Shown: positions 5,564-7,033 of the stretch, piece by piece | Position numbering within the stretch: the stretch's first letter is position 1 | How the letters are laid out: every line of letters starts with the position of its first letter | NCBI GenBank assembly: GCA_045543215.1 | Contig: JAZQMD010000124.1 | Span: 1 to 7,033 of the forward strand | Source: DXYV01 sp045543215 | GTDB lineage: Bacteria > Bacillota > Clostridia > Oscillospirales > Oscillospiraceae | Length of the DNA: 7,033 bases | Direction of reading: 5' to 3' | The notes under the pieces: generated by a model | What the model was told of the DNA's origin: nothing | Seen by the model: only the letters and a program-made list of their open reading frames with translations | The model's database searches: none | Program-made: the position numbers and the translations under genes

Positions 5564-7033
5564 TTGAAAACCAAGAAAAAAGCAAGCCGTGTGCTTGCCC
5601 TGCTGCTGGCCTTGACCACCCTGTTTTCTATCTTTCAGGCTACCGTGCTGGCCGCTACCATTGCAGATGGGAGCAAAAACTGCACCGTGGAGAAGAAGGA
5701 GCGCAACCACTACCTGAAAACAACGGCAGGCAATGCCATCGGAGCCAGCGGCTACAAGTACACCACCAATGACGGGATCACCGGCGTGGCCTACTGCATC
5801 AACTGGGGCCTTGCCCAGACCAGCAAGCCTCTGGAGATCACCGGCAAATATACTGCAAGCCCCGCCACCATCGGGGCCTTTGCCAACGGCTATCCCCAAC
5901 GCTCCCTTGCAGACTTCCTGCAGATATACAGCAACAACTATCCCACCCTGGTCGGTTTAACTGAGGAGGAGTTTCTATACGCCACTCAAGTAGCGATCTG
6001 GGCCACCCTGGGCCAGCTTGGCATTGAGGGTACCTCCTTCACAAGCGGCAGGGCCACCATCTCAAACCCCGCCGGGGGGACTGCCCAGCAGCTCCGGGTC
6101 TTTACCGCCATCACCATCATCCTCTCCAACGCAGATGATTGGACAAAGCCCCTCTCCACGGGTATGTATGTAAGTAACAACGAAGCAACACTGGACAGTG
6201 TGGTAGAGATCCCAGGCGAAATAACCTTACAAAGGGCGGCAGACCGAGGTTTACACGGCATTGAACGAGCAACCATTGGGGATACAGAATACTTCACTCG
6301 AGAGTTTAGCATCGCCTCGGCTACCTCCACCTGGCCCAACAACTATCACATCCATGTCTGGGGAGAAAACGCCCCGGCGGGCACCATCTTTGTAGATGCC
6401 AACAATCAGCCCCTTACCAGAGGAAGCTATGAGGGGAAGGAAACCTACCTTGTCCCCACCCAGCAAAAGCAGACCACCCGCAATGAAAACGGAAGTGAGT
6501 ATTCCGGCCTTTGCAAGATCGCCATCCCGGTCAACAGCGCAGGAGACAACGGCAACGTCACCATTCACGCTGGCGGTACCATCACTCAGTATGATATCTA
6601 CCTTGCCCACAACCCTGTTTCCACCGAGCAGAGCTACATCATTTCAGACCCCGGCTATGGGGATCGTTCGGCACAGGGTACTCTCACCTGGACGAATACC
6701 CAAAACAGCTTTGGTAGGCTGATGGTACAAAAGGTTGATGGTGTGGGCAACAGCCTGGAGGGTGCAGAGTTTACCCTTACCGGCTCAGACGGTTCCACCC
6801 ACACCGGAAAGACCAACAAGGACGGCCAGATCACTTGGGAGGATCTTAACGCAGATGCCACCTATATCCTCACCGAAACCAAAGCCCCCGCCGGGTTTGG
6901 GATCGTGGGGGCTAGAAACGTTACGGTAACAGCAAACCAGACCACCCATGTCACGGTGAAAAACACCACTGAAAAGCGGCTTACCATCAAAAAGACGGAT
7001 GCCCAAAACGGCTACTCCCTCCAAGGGGCAGTC
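5564..7033 (+). CDS. Cys-Gln thioester / Cna-B (SpaA-type) surface adhesin (3' end outside the window)
   Basis: The frame is open from TTG 5564 to the window edge (490 residues). The N-terminal signal peptide begins MKTKKK, has a hydrophobic core and likely cleaves after VLA at 30. A thioester domain (about 35-215) has Cys78 in AYCIN and Gln142 in TQVAIW. In known thioester adhesins, this Cys and Gln form an internal thioester that bonds covalently to host or cell-surface amines. A beta-rich region (about 216-383) follows. The first Cna-B/SpaA-type domain spans about 384-468, with Lys390 (VQKVD), Glu438 (TETKAPAG) and Asn467 (VTVKNT) placed for a spontaneous Lys-Asn isopeptide bond. A second begins at KRLTIKKTDA (471-480) and is cut by the edge. 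More repeats and a C-terminal sorting signal for the nearby sortase are expected beyond it. No promoter is visible between the terminator and this gene. Confidence 0.9.
   Translation, partial: MKTKKKASRVLALLLALTTLFSIFQATVLAATIADGSKNCTVEKKERNHYLKTTAGNAIGASGYKYTTNDGITGVAYCINWGLAQTSKPLEITGKYTASPATIGAFANGYPQRSLADFLQIYSNNYPTLVGLTEEEFLYATQVAIWATLGQLGIEGTSFTSGRATISNPAGGTAQQLRVFTAITIILSNADDWTKPLSTGMYVSNNEATLDSVVEIPGEITLQRAADRGLHGIERATIGDTEYFTREFSIASATSTWPNNYHIHVWGENAPAGTIFVDANNQPLTRGSYEGKETYLVPTQQKQTTRNENGSEYSGLCKIAIPVNSAGDNGNVTIHAGGTITQYDIYLAHNPVSTEQSYIISDPGYGDRSAQGTLTWTNTQNSFGRLMVQKVDGVGNSLEGAEFTLTGSDGSTHTGKTNKDGQITWEDLNADATYILTETKAPAGFGIVGARNVTVTANQTTHVTVKNTTEKRLTIKKTDAQNGYSLQGAV

Noticed and set aside
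5471..5899. A 142-codon minus-strand open frame across the terminator and adhesin start
   Set aside because: It runs through the hairpin and is antisense to a clear signal peptide and thioester domain.
6396..6722. A 108-codon plus-strand frame inside the adhesin
   Set aside because: It is a Ser/Pro/Thr-rich shadow frame within the long adhesin frame and has no ribosome binding site.

Overview
The window looks like the transfer and surface-attachment part of a conjugative or integrative element from a moderately GC-rich gut-type Firmicute, probably a clostridial lineage such as Oscillospiraceae or Lachnospiraceae. This placement is inferred from the gene families (MobA/MobL-type relaxase, PcfB, ArdC/LtrC-like protein, stalk domain plus transglutaminase-like protein, thioester/Cna-B adhesin), from strong AGGAGG-type ribosome binding sites, and from codon use. 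All convincing genes are on the + strand. There are no tRNA, rRNA, CRISPR or insertion-sequence signals.

Layout. Positions 2-1111 hold a relaxase that runs off the left edge. A PcfB-family protein (1086-1694), an ArdC/LtrC-like protein with an altered metallopeptidase motif (1708-2586), an unrecognised exported membrane-anchored protein (2602-3534) and a sortase (3531-4298) follow with overlaps or gaps of 15 bp or less. This is a typical single operon. An intergenic stretch at 4299-4419 then contains an orphan ribosome binding site with a 15-codon reading frame, two palindromes and a good promoter. The promoter drives an exported stalk plus transglutaminase-like protein (4420-5457), which is followed by an 11-bp tandem repeat and an intrinsic terminator (5495-5530). 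A large thioester-domain/Cna-B surface adhesin then starts at a TTG at 5564 and runs off the right edge (490 residues visible). It is unbroken from that start to the edge of the window.

How the genes may work together (inference). The relaxase and PcfB nick and deliver the DNA, and the ArdC/LtrC-like protein may protect or bind incoming single-stranded DNA. The second half encodes several kinds of covalent surface chemistry: a sortase (cell-wall transpeptidation), a predicted Cys-Gln thioester head (covalent target capture), Cna-B domains (intramolecular Lys-Asn isopeptide bonds) and a transglutaminase-like Cys-His-Asp enzyme. Together these suggest a donor-recipient or donor-host attachment module carried by a conjugative element. 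The transglutaminase-like gene looks like a self-contained promoter-gene-terminator cassette set between the sortase and the adhesin, flanked by a 10-bp direct repeat that includes the ribosome binding site.
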